A stretch of 62,866 bases of DNA, from the NCBI GenBank assembly GCA_945868805.1, contig CAMBMO010000012.1:1-62866 (forward strand), written 5' to 3'. A program made the translations under genes and the position numbers. Source of the stretch: Singulisphaera sp. GP187. Lineage in GTDB: Bacteria > Planctomycetota > Phycisphaerae > Phycisphaerales > SM1A02. Of the stretch, positions 25,422 to 34,745 are shown in pieces. The notes under the pieces are model-generated. The model made no database searches. It worked only from the letters and a program-made list of their open reading frames with translations, and was not told the origin of the DNA. How positions within the stretch are numbered: position 1 is the stretch's first letter; each line of letters opens with the position of its first letter.

Positions 25422-26843
25422 ATGCAAGTGAGCTTCAAACCAACTGTGATCATGATCGCGCTTGCCATCGGGCTCTTCGAAAGCGCGTCTGCGCGTTGCC
25501 CTGGCGACACCAGCGCTCCCGCGCCCCGACCATCGATGCAAGTCTCCCAGCCAGACCTTGCAATCTTGTGGAATGACCCAGGGTTTCAGCGGTCATTCAT
25601 CGCTGGATATGGCATCAACCCGGAAGTCGAGCCTCGCCTTTCCCCCGAGGACATCGCAGTGCTCGAACTTGTGCGCCAATTGATGGCGGACGACCTTCCT
25701 GCAGCAGAGACGCTCCTCAAAAAGTGCGCGTCACCCGAGTCATCCGCTACGCTCGATTTGACTCTGGGCGGCACTCAGTTTCAACAGGATCGGCTCGTCG
25801 ATGCGCTGGCCAACTACCGAGCTGCGGTCGCAAAGTTTCCGAACTTTCGGCGAGCCTATCGAAACATTGGACTCATCTGCACGCGCAATGGTGACCATTC
25901 GGGAGCGATCACCGCGTTCAATCGAATGATCGAACTCGGCGGTGCCGATGCGTATTCGTACGGGCTCCTCGGCTACTGCCACTCGGCTCGACAGGACTAC
26001 CAACCTGCAGAGGCTGCGTACCGAAACGCGCTGCTCTTGCAACCGGAAAATGTCGAGTGGCGACTCGGGCTCACGCGAAGTGTCTTCAAGCAAGCCAAGT
26101 ACGAAGACGCCGCGAGTCTGCTCGAAGTTCTCATCGCGACCTTTCCTGACAAGGCGGACTTCTGGCTCTTGCAAGCGCATACATACCTCGGCCTGAAACA
26201 ACCCCTTCAAGCGGCGATTAACCTTGAGGCACTCGACTCGATCGGCAAATCCACGACCGACACGCTGCAGACACTCGGTGACATTTACATGTCCGAGGGA
26301 TTGCCCGCGCTGGCGCTTCGGGCCTATGACCGCGCCATCACGCTGAATCCAACGCAAAGTGTCACGAAGTCCATTCGTGCGGCGGAAGTTCTCGCCGCCC
26401 GCGGGGGATTACCCGAGGCAAAGATCCTGCTTGAACGAATCAAGACGAATTGGAGCCAATCGCTGTCAGAAACGGAACTTCGAAACGTGCTGAAACTCCA
26501 AGCGCGACTCTCAATGAAGGATGGACCCGGCGACCAATCGACCGTGCAAGCGCTCGAAGAAGCTGTGCGGATCGATCCACTCGACGGCGAGGCGATCATG
26601 ATGCTCGGGCAGTACTTCAATCGAGCAAAGCAACCAGACCAGGCGATTCTCTGGTACGAGCGTGCGGCATCAATCGAGTCGTTCGCTGCGAGTGCGAAGG
26701 TCAAGATCGCGCAGATCCTGGTCGGGCAGGCCCGCTTTGACGATGCCCTTCAATTGCTCCGCGATGCGCAGTCGCAGAAACCTCGCGACGACGTTGCGCG
26801 ATACATCGAGCAAGTCGAACGTGCATCGAAGAGCAAGCGCTAA
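25422..26843 (+). CDS. TPR-repeat protein of the TonB operon
   Basis: The 473-residue protein has a signal-like N-terminus (VIMIALAIGLFESASARC) and then at least eight tetratricopeptide-like helical pairs from about residue 110 to the end, for example LVDALANYRAAVAKFPNFRR, YSYGLLGYCHSARQDYQPAE and ALRAYDRAITLNPTQS. A TPR protein closes the TonB2-type operons of marine gammaproteobacteria in the same position, so it is probably a periplasmic partner of the TonB complex. It begins 3 bases after the tonB stop. Confidence 0.8.
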   Translation: MQVSFKPTVIMIALAIGLFESASARCPGDTSAPAPRPSMQVSQPDLAILWNDPGFQRSFIAGYGINPEVEPRLSPEDIAVLELVRQLMADDLPAAETLLKKCASPESSATLDLTLGGTQFQQDRLVDALANYRAAVAKFPNFRRAYRNIGLICTRNGDHSGAITAFNRMIELGGADAYSYGLLGYCHSARQDYQPAEAAYRNALLLQPENVEWRLGLTRSVFKQAKYEDAASLLEVLIATFPDKADFWLLQAHTYLGLKQPLQAAINLEALDSIGKSTTDTLQTLGDIYMSEGLPALALRAYDRAITLNPTQSVTKSIRAAEVLAARGGLPEAKILLERIKTNWSQSLSETELRNVLKLQARLSMKDGPGDQSTVQALEEAVRIDPLDGEAIMMLGQYFNRAKQPDQAILWYERAASIESFAASAKVKIAQILVGQARFDDALQLLRDAQSQKPRDDVARYIEQVERASKSKR

Positions 26844-27132
26844 CTGATGCGAGTACTCGATCATGAAATCTGAACGCAATCCAAACTGTGTTCAGACTCG
26901 TGTTTTCTGAACGCTTTCTTTGCACGATCCAAACCAGCGCGCGCCGATCCCATCGCACAATGCTCGCGAATCGATCGGCTTCAACTTCATTCACTTTGAA
27001 CGAAAGGCTCATGTGAATCAGCGCTTCTTCGCAGTAGTTTTTGAGATGTCGAGTTTGAAACTTGACCGAATGACTTGTCGTTCGATTTCTCTCTCACGCG
27101 TCTCCAATCCTCCATTCAGAAAGGTCTCTCTC
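26844..27132. promoter_or_regulatory. intergenic region between TonB operon and secreted beta-helix gene
   Basis: This 289-base stretch holds no convincing gene. At 26869-26896, TCTGAAC and GTTCAGA form a 7-bp inverted repeat around a 14-base loop, and TCTGAAC recurs at 26906-26912 before a pyrimidine-rich run. It could be a weak terminator for the TonB operon or an operator. The promoter of the beta-helix gene should lie here, but I cannot place -35 and -10 boxes with confidence. Confidence 0.35.
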
Positions 27133-28854
27133 ATGAATTCTCAATCCATTCGCCATCTCCTCATACCAATCGTCGGTGCGACATTGATCTCGGGATCCGC
27201 ACATGCTGTCGAAGTGCTCGTCACTGCCGACATCGCCACATCCACCACGTGGGTCAAGACGAATAGATACAACCTGCAGGGACAGATCTACGTCTCGCCA
27301 GGCGCGACGCTGACCATTCAACCTGGCACGATCATCGCCAGCGACGTCGGTGGTTCATTGGCGATCACTCGCGATGCGCGATTGATCTGCAACGGAACGA
27401 AGGAAGAGCCTGTCATCTTCACCTCGAAGCAGGATGTCGCGACTTGGACTGGTGGCAATCCAAAGACCGGCACCTGGCGCGCCGTCGCCAATGAGTGGGG
27501 CAATCTCACGATCATGGGTCGCGGATACATCGGCAAGTACGGACAGGGCGCGATCTCCACGAACACGGCCGCTCCGAGCGCTGGCAACTACGCGAACATG
27601 GAAGGTCTCGTCGCTGGCGGGGTCGGAGACACGCGGACCTACTACGGTGGCGGGAACGACCTCGACGACAGTGGCGACTTGACATTCGTCTCGCTGCGCT
27701 ACGGCGGCAAAGTCGTCGGACTCGGAAACGAACTCAACGGGCTCTCACTTGGCGGCTGCGGGCGCGAGACACTGATCAACCACATCGAGATCATGAACAA
27801 TGTCGATGATGGAATTGAAATCTGGGGTGGAACGGTCAACCTCAAGCACTTCAGCATCTGGAACATCGGCGACGATTCATTCGATGTCGATCAAGGGTGG
27901 CGCGGTCAAGCTCAGTTCGGATTGATCGTTCAGGGATACTCGATCCCTGGATCGGTTTCGGGATCTGGATTTTGCGATTCGATGGTCGAGATGGACGGCG
28001 CGGAGAAATCCGATGCGCAGCCTGTCACGACAGCTGCGATGTACAACCTCACCCTCATCGGCCAACCACTCAGTGGAAAGGCCGCGACGAAGTGGCGAGA
28101 CAACGCACGCGCTCAGTTCAATAACTGCATTTTCATGGATGTCGGCAAGGAAGTCGTCAAGAACGACAACACGGATGCAGAGGCGAACGGTGGTCAGACT
28201 GGCTACGCGCACAACGGGACTCTGACCTTCGCGAATACCTGGACCACTGATTTCAACGTCTATTCGACGGTGAATCCATTCTCGAATCCCGCGCAGGCCT
28301 ATGCGGCGCAGTCTTCGGGCAAGCTGATCCAGTACACCGACAGCGTCTTCTTCAACAACACCAACGCAGCGGCATACACCGAAGCGAACGCACGCGGAGT
28401 CTTCGCGACATCGAACAACAATGTTCAAGCCGCCTCCGGACAGTCGCCGATCGCCAGCATCACTCGTGGCGCGAATGTCATCTCTGGAACTGTCGTCGTC
28501 CAACCGGTGATTCTCTTGGATCCGCGCGCAAGCAATGCGGCGGTCACGAGTGTGTCGACCGCTCCGCAGAACGACTTCTTCACCCAAGCGAACTATCGCG
28601 GCGCCTTCGGCCCGAACGAAAACTGGCTCTGTGGATGGACTGCCGCGGATGCCTTTGGAATGAATATTGCTCCTCCAGGCGGATGTACGACGTGCCCTGC
28701 CGATCTCGACGGCAACGCAAGCGTTGGCGCAGGAGACCTTGCGGTCGTCCTGAGCAACTGGGGAGGAACCGGTACTTCGGACATCAATCAGGACGGAACA
28801 ACCGACGCGCTCGACCTTGCGGTCATCTTGAGCGGTTGGGGATCCTGTCCGTAA
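27133..28854 (+). CDS. secreted right-handed beta-helix-like protein with C-terminal dockerin-like tag
   Basis: The 573-residue product starts at ATG 27133, giving the signal peptide MNSQSIRHLLIPIVGATLIS with cleavage near SAHA/VEV. The body is rich in short strands, Asn and Gly, with parallel beta-helix turns: GATLTIQPGTIIASD, LICNGTKEEPVIFTS, WGNLTIMGRGYIGK, HIEIMNNVDDGIEIWGG, VNLKHFSIWNIGDDSFDVD. The C-terminus has Cys-bounded paired dockerin-like loops, ADLDGNASVGAGDLAVVLSN and SDINQDGTTDALDLAVILSG, each followed by W-G. It sits between a TonB operon and a TonB-dependent receptor, so a surface nutrient-binding or polymer-binding role is possible. No catalytic residues are recognised. Confidence 0.8.
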   Translation: MNSQSIRHLLIPIVGATLISGSAHAVEVLVTADIATSTTWVKTNRYNLQGQIYVSPGATLTIQPGTIIASDVGGSLAITRDARLICNGTKEEPVIFTSKQDVATWTGGNPKTGTWRAVANEWGNLTIMGRGYIGKYGQGAISTNTAAPSAGNYANMEGLVAGGVGDTRTYYGGGNDLDDSGDLTFVSLRYGGKVVGLGNELNGLSLGGCGRETLINHIEIMNNVDDGIEIWGGTVNLKHFSIWNIGDDSFDVDQGWRGQAQFGLIVQGYSIPGSVSGSGFCDSMVEMDGAEKSDAQPVTTAAMYNLTLIGQPLSGKAATKWRDNARAQFNNCIFMDVGKEVVKNDNTDAEANGGQTGYAHNGTLTFANTWTTDFNVYSTVNPFSNPAQAYAAQSSGKLIQYTDSVFFNNTNAAAYTEANARGVFATSNNNVQAASGQSPIASITRGANVISGTVVVQPVILLDPRASNAAVTSVSTAPQNDFFTQANYRGAFGPNENWLCGWTAADAFGMNIAPPGGCTTCPADLDGNASVGAGDLAVVLSNWGGTGTSDINQDGTTDALDLAVILSGWGSCP

Positions 28855-28902
28855 GAGGACTTCGGGAACGGTTCCCGATGGATTGATGAAGGCTCGTTCG
28901 GA

Positions 28903-28937
28903 GCGTCTGGTGGCGGCGGTGTTTCGCCACCAGGCGC
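28903..28937 (+). terminator. 13-bp GC-rich hairpin downstream of the beta-helix gene
   Basis: GCGTCTGGTGGCG (28903-28915) and CGCCACCAGGCGC (28925-28937) pair over 13 bp with one G-T/U wobble around a 9-base loop, followed by TCTGTGTTT. It lies between the beta-helix gene and the lipoprotein gene whose start is 23 bases on. A partial terminator or mRNA stabiliser that raises the first gene's expression over the rest is plausible. A second, smaller palindrome (GGGAAC-G-GTTCCC) is at 28864-28876. Confidence 0.6.
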
Positions 28938-28959
28938 TCTGTGTTTGAAAGGATCACAG

Positions 28960-30171
28960 TTGCGCTCAACCATCGTCACATCATCGTTTCTTGGATGTAT
29001 CGTCGCCCTCGGCGGTTGCGCCGAGTCCCAAAGAACTCGAGTGCCTCGCGAGGTGCCCATTGCTGAGCGAGCGTGCGAGTCCGAGCCGATGTTCGGACTC
29101 GCGTTCTCAATCGCGTCGAGCATCCCGTCGGTTCCGCACGCACGTGATCGGAGTCGCATCCAGGAATCCGTCGTCGATGCATACATCGAGGTGGGATTGC
29201 TCGTCGATGCCGCCCACTGTGCGCAGCAGATCGACGGATGGCGTCGTGGAGAGTCGCTCGCGCACATTGGGCAGCGCTATCTCGACCTCGGTGACCGCGA
29301 AAAAGCGCGTGAGTTCGCAACTCGGGCTCTTGATGTCGCTCGCGCCGAAGATGAATGGCGTCGGGAGCGAGTCACGATGGAAGCCGCCCGAATTTATATG
29401 TTGCTCGGAGACCACGCGAGAGTCGAGCAACTGACAAAGGATGGCTCGCAGGCGGAGCTCGCAGCAATCGCGACGGACCGCACAACGCTTTTGCCCTCGG
29501 ATCAGCTCGATCTCCAGGCCGACACTTTCGACAGGGCGATCGCGACCAAGAACTTTGATATCGCACGATCCGCAATCGACGGATATGTCGTCTGGCTCGG
29601 CCGAGTCGTCGACGACGAGACACGTCGCGAGAGGGCCCTCGTCGCCCTCGATCAGGCCCTCCCAGGACTTCCGGCCGATCTGCAAGTGACCAACCGACTT
29701 CGGATTGCAGAAGTGCTATCGACGAGCGATCGACCAGATCTCGCAGGAGCACAGATCGCACGCGCCGACGAGATTGTCGCGCAGACAAAGTTTCTTCCCG
29801 AGGATGTCGCCTCGGTCAATGCGAAGGTCGCACTGGCACACGCCGGCATGGGCGAAACCGATTCCGCGCGCGCCACCCTGCACCTGCTCTTGTCCCAGCA
29901 CGCACAGCGACGCATCGAAATCGTGGACCTTCGTCGCGCGGCATCGTTGCGATCCCTCGCGGAAGCGTTCGCCGAAATCGGCGATACCGCTGCCATGCTC
30001 GACTGCTACGCGCTCGCGCTTGACGAGGGAGCGCTCAATCCCAATGCACGCCCTCGCGCAGAAGATCTCTGCGCCACCTGCGTTTCGATCGGGCGTGTCG
30101 GAATCACGCCTCCTCCAGCGCTCCTCGAACGAATTCGATCCATCCAATCGTCGCTCACAGATCCCTGGTAA
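28960..30171 (+). CDS. TPR-like helical lipoprotein
   Basis: I take TTG 28960 as the start: AAAGGA lies 6 bases upstream and the product then opens MRSTIVTSSFLGCIVALGGC, a lipoprotein signal with lipobox L-G-G-C. A TTG at 28945 is the alternative. The 403-residue protein is almost entirely helical, with degenerate TPR-like pairs (ESLAHIGQRYLDLGDREKAR, ARIYMLLGDHARVEQL, NAKVALAHAGMGETDSARAT, LRSLAEAFAEIGDTAAMLDC). It ends 5 bases before the TonB-dependent receptor, so they are surely co-transcribed. A role in assembling or assisting the receptor or the beta-helix protein is likely but unproven. Confidence 0.7.
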   Translation: MRSTIVTSSFLGCIVALGGCAESQRTRVPREVPIAERACESEPMFGLAFSIASSIPSVPHARDRSRIQESVVDAYIEVGLLVDAAHCAQQIDGWRRGESLAHIGQRYLDLGDREKAREFATRALDVARAEDEWRRERVTMEAARIYMLLGDHARVEQLTKDGSQAELAAIATDRTTLLPSDQLDLQADTFDRAIATKNFDIARSAIDGYVVWLGRVVDDETRRERALVALDQALPGLPADLQVTNRLRIAEVLSTSDRPDLAGAQIARADEIVAQTKFLPEDVASVNAKVALAHAGMGETDSARATLHLLLSQHAQRRIEIVDLRRAASLRSLAEAFAEIGDTAAMLDCYALALDEGALNPNARPRAEDLCATCVSIGRVGITPPPALLERIRSIQSSLTDPW

Positions 30172-30176
30172 TCACG

Positions 30177-33100
30177 ATGGCAGGATCAACTCGTCAGAGT
30201 CGAATGATTGGAGGGATTGTCTCGTGCGGCATCCTTGGATCAGCATTTCTGCCCACTGTCGCATTGACGCTCTGCGCAAGCGTGGCTCGCGCGCAGTCCC
30301 CGTCGATTGGATCGATTCGAGGCGTCGTCTTTGACGAGGAGTTCGACCTTCCGATTCGAAATGCAACGATCAATGTGCTCGGAACCAAGACGCGAGTGCT
30401 CGCGAAAGAGGACGGCTCGTACGTCATCGCCAACCTTCCATCGGGCGCATACACGCTGGTGATCACGAAGGACGGTTACCTGCGCGAAGTGAAATCGAAT
30501 GTGCTCGTGCTCGCGGGACAGCTCTCGGATGTCGACGTGTTCATGAAGAACGAATTCGAAGACATGGACGAATTCGTCGTTCAGGACATGGCGATTACCG
30601 AGGCCGAGGTTGAAGTTCCAGAGGCGATCGAACTCAAGCCACTGGAGCTGAATGTCGGAATTCAACTTCGCATCGACAGCCCACAGTTGCTCGACACGCT
30701 CGGAATCGAGATGATCAATCGATCGGGCGCCGCTGACGCCGCAGCCGCGCTCCTGCTCGTCCCAGGGGCGACATTGCAGGATGGTAAGTACGCAGTCATT
30801 CGCGGGTTGCCCGACCGGTACGTCAGCACCCTGCTCGACGGGGTTCGCCTTCCGAGTGCCGATCCTGACAAGCGGGCGGTGAAGCTCGACCAGTTTCCCG
30901 CAGCTGTCATCGAGAGTTTGCAGATCAGCAAGACATTCACGCCTGATCAGCAGGGAGACTCATCCGGAGGTGCAGTCAACATCGATCTCAAGGATCTGCC
31001 CGACGAAGGATTTCTCATCTTCAAGAGTCAAGTGGGTTACAACTCGCAAGTGAAGGACGGGAATTTCCTGACGTATCCGGGCGGACGTCTTGGACTCTTC
31101 GGTGGCAACGACACACTTTCGACGCACCCGAACCAGAATGGCGAGTCTTGGACGAACAACCCCACTGGCACTGAAATGGGCGACGCGCCGCTCATCTACA
31201 AGTGGTCTCTCGCTGGCGGTGAGACATGGGAAGCTGATCCAGGAGTGAAGTTCGGCGCGTTTGGAAACTTCTTCTACGAGCAGGATGCGTCATTCTTCGA
31301 CAACGGCATTTCCAACTCGATGATCCAGAATGGACCTGGAACAGATCTTGTTCCCGAGCAGTATGGCGCGCCAGATGCGTTCAAGACGCAGCTCTTCGAT
31401 GTCACTCAGGGAACGCAATCGGTGCAGTGGGGTGGCATGGGAATACTCGGACTCGAAACCGAAAATCACAAGCTTGGAGCGAAGTTCCTCTACACCAACA
31501 TGACGGAGAATCAAGCGGTGCTCGCCATTGACACCCGTGGCAAGGAATACTTTTTCCCCGGTTACGACCCCAATGACATCCATGGCACCGGCCACGACCT
31601 TCCCGAAGAGGCGCCCTACAACCGACTCGAAACTCTCGATTACTCCGAGCTGACGACTCAGTCGATCATCCTGAGCGGCGAGCACAAACTGGATTTTCTC
31701 GATCCGGAGTCAAGCCCTGAGGAACGAGCGATGGATCTCATCGGCGTCCCGATCCTCGACTGGCGCTTCTCCTATTGCACTGCGACAGAAAATCAACCAG
31801 ATCAAACTCAATTCGGTTCATACTGGTTGCCCGACTATGAACTCTTCCCAGGATTCGTCATTCCGGAGCAATGGGTTCAGTATCCACCGAGCGAGAACAT
31901 CAATCTCGGTTGGGTGCAGCACATCAACTACTTCAACACCGAATCGAGCACGCAAGGCGCGCTCAATGCAAAGATCCCCTTCTCGCAGTGGGAGGATCGG
32001 GAGGGGTATCTCAAGGCAGGGATCTTTGTTGATGCCGTCTCTCGGTCGTACACCCAAGACACCTTCAGCAACTCGGGGGGCGCAGCGACTGGACAGACGA
32101 CCTCGTATGAGGCTCCATTCGACGACCCGTGGAGCGCAGTTTTCCCGAATCAATTCCACCCAATCTTTCAATCCACCTTCGACATCTCTTATGACGGGAC
32201 GCAAGACATCGGTGCCGCTTATGTGATGACCGACGTGCCATTTGCAGAGACGCTGAATTTGGTGACTGGCGTTCGGTTCGAGCGGACTCAGATGTCAACC
32301 ACTGTCATCCCGGATGCTGATGCAACTTGGATCGACATCGCCAACAATGGACAGACTCCGATCGCGTTCAACCCCGCCGATTCGGACTTGTACGACGCAA
32401 ATTTTACGGTCAACAGTCTTTTGCCTATGGTGGGATTGAATTGGAGCATCCAGGAACATCTCATCCTTCGATCGGCATTCGCCCAGACGATCGCGCGTCC
32501 CAATTTCTACGAACTCGTCCCGGTGCTTCAGTACGACTTTCTTGGAGGGCCGATCTTCATCGGCAATCCAGGATTGCAGATGAGCTCGCTGAACAACTAC
32601 GACGTGCGACTCGACTGGACGCCTTTTGAGGATTGGCTGATCTCGGGGTCGGTTTTCTATAAGCAGATCTTCGACCCGATTCAGTATGTCCAACGATTCG
32701 CGGGCTTCGAATACACCACCGCGGTCAACTATCCAGAAGGATCGCTCATGGGGGTAGAGATCGAAGCTCGGATGACGCTTGAGCCGTTCCTCGGCGAGGA
32801 GTACAAGGGATTCGCGTTCGGAGCCAACGCGACTTTCATGGACTCGAGCGTCACGCTTTCGAGTTATGACAAAGAGCAGTTCCAGATCTACGGAGTCGAT
32901 CAGTCAACCCAACCGATGACGGCGACCCCGAACTACCTACTCAATCTCAACGCCACCTACGATTACAAGCCTTGGGGAACGCAGATCGGAATCTTCTACA
33001 ACCTTCAGGGAGAGTCGTTGATCAGTGGTGCGAGTGCATATACAACCGAAATGGTCCCTGCGATCTATCAGTTGTCCTATGGCACGCTCAACTTCACCTA

Positions 33101-33269
33101 CACCCAAGAGATCATCCAAGGGCTCAAGTTCTACTTCGCCGCGAAGAATCTGCTGAACCCCGTGATTCAAACCCAGTATCGCACCGGAGATTCCCCAGAC
33201 GAGATTCAGTCCTCCTATACGGCGGGAATCGACCTGTCGGTTGGACTGGGTTACCGGGTCGAGTTCTAA
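30177..33269 (+). CDS. TonB-dependent outer-membrane receptor with N-terminal carboxypeptidase-regulatory-like domain
   Basis: The 1030-residue protein has a signal peptide ending near ASVARA/QSP, then a CarboxypepD_reg-like beta-sandwich (about 42-125, GSIRGVVFDEEFDLPIRNAT). A candidate TonB box lies in the acidic stretch MDEFVVQDM. The plug domain (about 170-280) has AAALLLVPGATLQDGKYAVI, RGLPDRYVSTLLDGVRLPS and QGDSSGGAVNIDLKDLP. The rest is a 22-strand-type barrel rich in aromatics and Asn, with LRSAFAQTIARPNFYELVP, and the chain ends in Phe (GLGYRVEF), as outer-membrane proteins do for BAM recognition. With the TonB, ExbD and TtpC-like genes it makes a self-contained uptake island; the ligand is unknown, and no SusD is present. 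Confidence 0.92.
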   Translation: MAGSTRQSRMIGGIVSCGILGSAFLPTVALTLCASVARAQSPSIGSIRGVVFDEEFDLPIRNATINVLGTKTRVLAKEDGSYVIANLPSGAYTLVITKDGYLREVKSNVLVLAGQLSDVDVFMKNEFEDMDEFVVQDMAITEAEVEVPEAIELKPLELNVGIQLRIDSPQLLDTLGIEMINRSGAADAAAALLLVPGATLQDGKYAVIRGLPDRYVSTLLDGVRLPSADPDKRAVKLDQFPAAVIESLQISKTFTPDQQGDSSGGAVNIDLKDLPDEGFLIFKSQVGYNSQVKDGNFLTYPGGRLGLFGGNDTLSTHPNQNGESWTNNPTGTEMGDAPLIYKWSLAGGETWEADPGVKFGAFGNFFYEQDASFFDNGISNSMIQNGPGTDLVPEQYGAPDAFKTQLFDVTQGTQSVQWGGMGILGLETENHKLGAKFLYTNMTENQAVLAIDTRGKEYFFPGYDPNDIHGTGHDLPEEAPYNRLETLDYSELTTQSIILSGEHKLDFLDPESSPEERAMDLIGVPILDWRFSYCTATENQPDQTQFGSYWLPDYELFPGFVIPEQWVQYPPSENINLGWVQHINYFNTESSTQGALNAKIPFSQWEDREGYLKAGIFVDAVSRSYTQDTFSNSGGAATGQTTSYEAPFDDPWSAVFPNQFHPIFQSTFDISYDGTQDIGAAYVMTDVPFAETLNLVTGVRFERTQMSTTVIPDADATWIDIANNGQTPIAFNPADSDLYDANFTVNSLLPMVGLNWSIQEHLILRSAFAQTIARPNFYELVPVLQYDFLGGPIFIGNPGLQMSSLNNYDVRLDWTPFEDWLISGSVFYKQIFDPIQYVQRFAGFEYTTAVNYPEGSLMGVEIEARMTLEPFLGEEYKGFAFGANATFMDSSVTLSSYDKEQFQIYGVDQSTQPMTATPNYLLNLNATYDYKPWGTQIGIFYNLQGESLISGASAYTTEMVPAIYQLSYGTLNFTYTQEIIQGLKFYFAAKNLLNPVIQTQYRTGDSPDEIQSSYTAGIDLSVGLGYRVEF

Positions 33270-33303
33270 ATTTCTTGCCCGCGAGCACGCGAACGAATCG
33301 GCG

Positions 33304-34002
33304 TCACGAAGCAGGAATCGGGGGAGTCGCAGCGACTTTCCGCACGGCCTGAGCCTTCGCTTCTTCCTCTGCGATTTTGGCCAGCTTCGCCCTCAAATCA
33401 TCGTCCATCTGATCCGCAAGCTTCGAATGGAGCGTGATCATCGGAAGTGTCTGAGCCGCGAATGATTTCAATTCGGGATCGCCACAATCCTCGTACGCCC
33501 ATCGATACATCGCCAATGTTCGCTTGTGGTTCAGCGCCATGACCGTGATGTAACTGCTATCAAACGCCTCGCCATCGAGCGGGGCGAGACTCCGCTCGAC
33601 CGCCTGCCCGGCGGCATCGATCCTTGTTGGAAGGGTGATCTTCTCTTTCGCGGCGATTTTCGTGATAATGACTTGGATCGCTTCGTAGTGTGGGCCCATT
33701 CGACGGGCGAACTGCTCGACATCGGGAGACGACGACTTCGTCAATGCGACCTGTGCGAGTTTGATGTCGAGAAGGTTGGAGGCTGCGACACTCTGCGCAA
33801 ATGATGCGGCAGTCATCGACTGAAAGTCGAACTTTGGTTCCTCAGGCATTTGATTCGTCGCGACGACTGCGGTCGGTGTCGGCGCAGCAGCAGCCGCCTT
33901 TCTCGCTGCAGCAGCGGCCTTCGCAGTGCGAATTCCAGCGCACCCCGAGGCGGCGAGGGAGGAGACAGCGAGAGTCAGCGCGATGATTCGGATCTGCTTC
34001 AT
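33304..34002 (-). CDS. DUF4142 family lipoprotein
   Basis: The 232-residue protein starts MKQIRIIALTLAVSSLAASG followed by Cys, a lipoprotein signal, then an Ala/Lys-rich stretch (AKAAAAARKAAAAAPTP). The body matches DUF4142, a ferritin-like four-helix bundle: FAQSVAASNLLDIKLAQVAL, SPDVEQFARRMGPHYEAIQV, DSSYITVMALNHKRTLAMYR, and ELKSFAAQTLPMITLHSKLA. In typical members the His and Glu positions could bind metal, but no function is established. It converges with the TonB-dependent receptor 35 bases away. Confidence 0.8.
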   Translation of the reverse strand: MKQIRIIALTLAVSSLAASGCAGIRTAKAAAAARKAAAAAPTPTAVVATNQMPEEPKFDFQSMTAASFAQSVAASNLLDIKLAQVALTKSSSPDVEQFARRMGPHYEAIQVIITKIAAKEKITLPTRIDAAGQAVERSLAPLDGEAFDSSYITVMALNHKRTLAMYRWAYEDCGDPELKSFAAQTLPMITLHSKLADQMDDDLRAKLAKIAEEEAKAQAVRKVAATPPIPAS

Positions 34003-34146
34003 TGGCGTATCTCAATGTAGGTTCCAATTGTGAATAACTCGTTCAGATCCTGTGGCGTCCACAACCGAACGATCGTCGGCGCAACCCACAATCGCGCGAA
34101 AGTGCATGGGTGGAACTTAAGGTGGCAGGAGAGTTACACCTCTCCA

Positions 34147-34745
34147 ATGCAACAATCCACGAGTTTCGGCAACGATTCGGCCCCAAAGTGCCCATTGCTC
34201 ACAACCGCCAATGGCGCACCGATCGGCATTCAGCATGCCCTCACCGCTGGACCCCGTGGACCAGTTCTGATGCAGGATGTCGCCCTCTGGGAACAGATGC
34301 AACATTTCAATCGAGAACGAATCCCCAAGCGTGTCGTCCATGCGAAGAGATCCTGCGCGTTCGCAACATTCACCGTCACGGGCGACATCGCCGAGTGGAC
34401 ACGCGCAAAGATCTTCGAGAAGGTGGGAAAGAAAACCGAACTCTTTATGCGCTTCAGTACCGTCGCTGGCGAACGAGTCGCAGGCAGGTTCGTTCCGCTG
34501 GAATCCATTCGACCTCAAGGTGTTGCTGGCAAGGTTGATGTCGTATGCGGACACGCAATTGCATCGCATCGGAGTGAACAGCCATCAGATCCCTGTGAAC
34601 CGACCGCGTTGCCTAGTGATAACTACATCCGTGACGGCGCCCCCCGCCGATGCGACAAATTATGGATCTGCCCCGAACTACTGGCCGAACACGATCGCCT
34701 CTGCGCCGAAGCCTGATGCATCGTTGGCGGATCCCGCGTGGGAAA
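34147..34745 (+). pseudogene. haem catalase (KatA-type) gene, shattered
   Basis: The N-terminus is recognisable from ATG 34147: [47 protein letters not shown] with the distal His, then [11 protein letters not shown]. At about 34485 the similarity leaps to another frame and a later part of the protein: WNPFDLKV, then at once [19 protein letters not shown] with the haem-ligand Tyr, and [10 protein letters not shown]. Fragments then alternate between frames (NYIRDGAP, then [17 protein letters not shown]). From memory of catalase sequences, roughly 160 residues are missing before NPFDL and about 55 after it. Several deletions and frameshifts leave no functional product, although an uninterrupted frame of 228 codons (34030-34716) spans the front. 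Confidence 0.9.

Noticed and set aside
34030-34716. Uninterrupted 228-codon frame that could be called an intact catalase
   Set aside because: Only the first part matches catalase; the rest changes frame and the core of the enzyme is missing, so it is a pseudogene.
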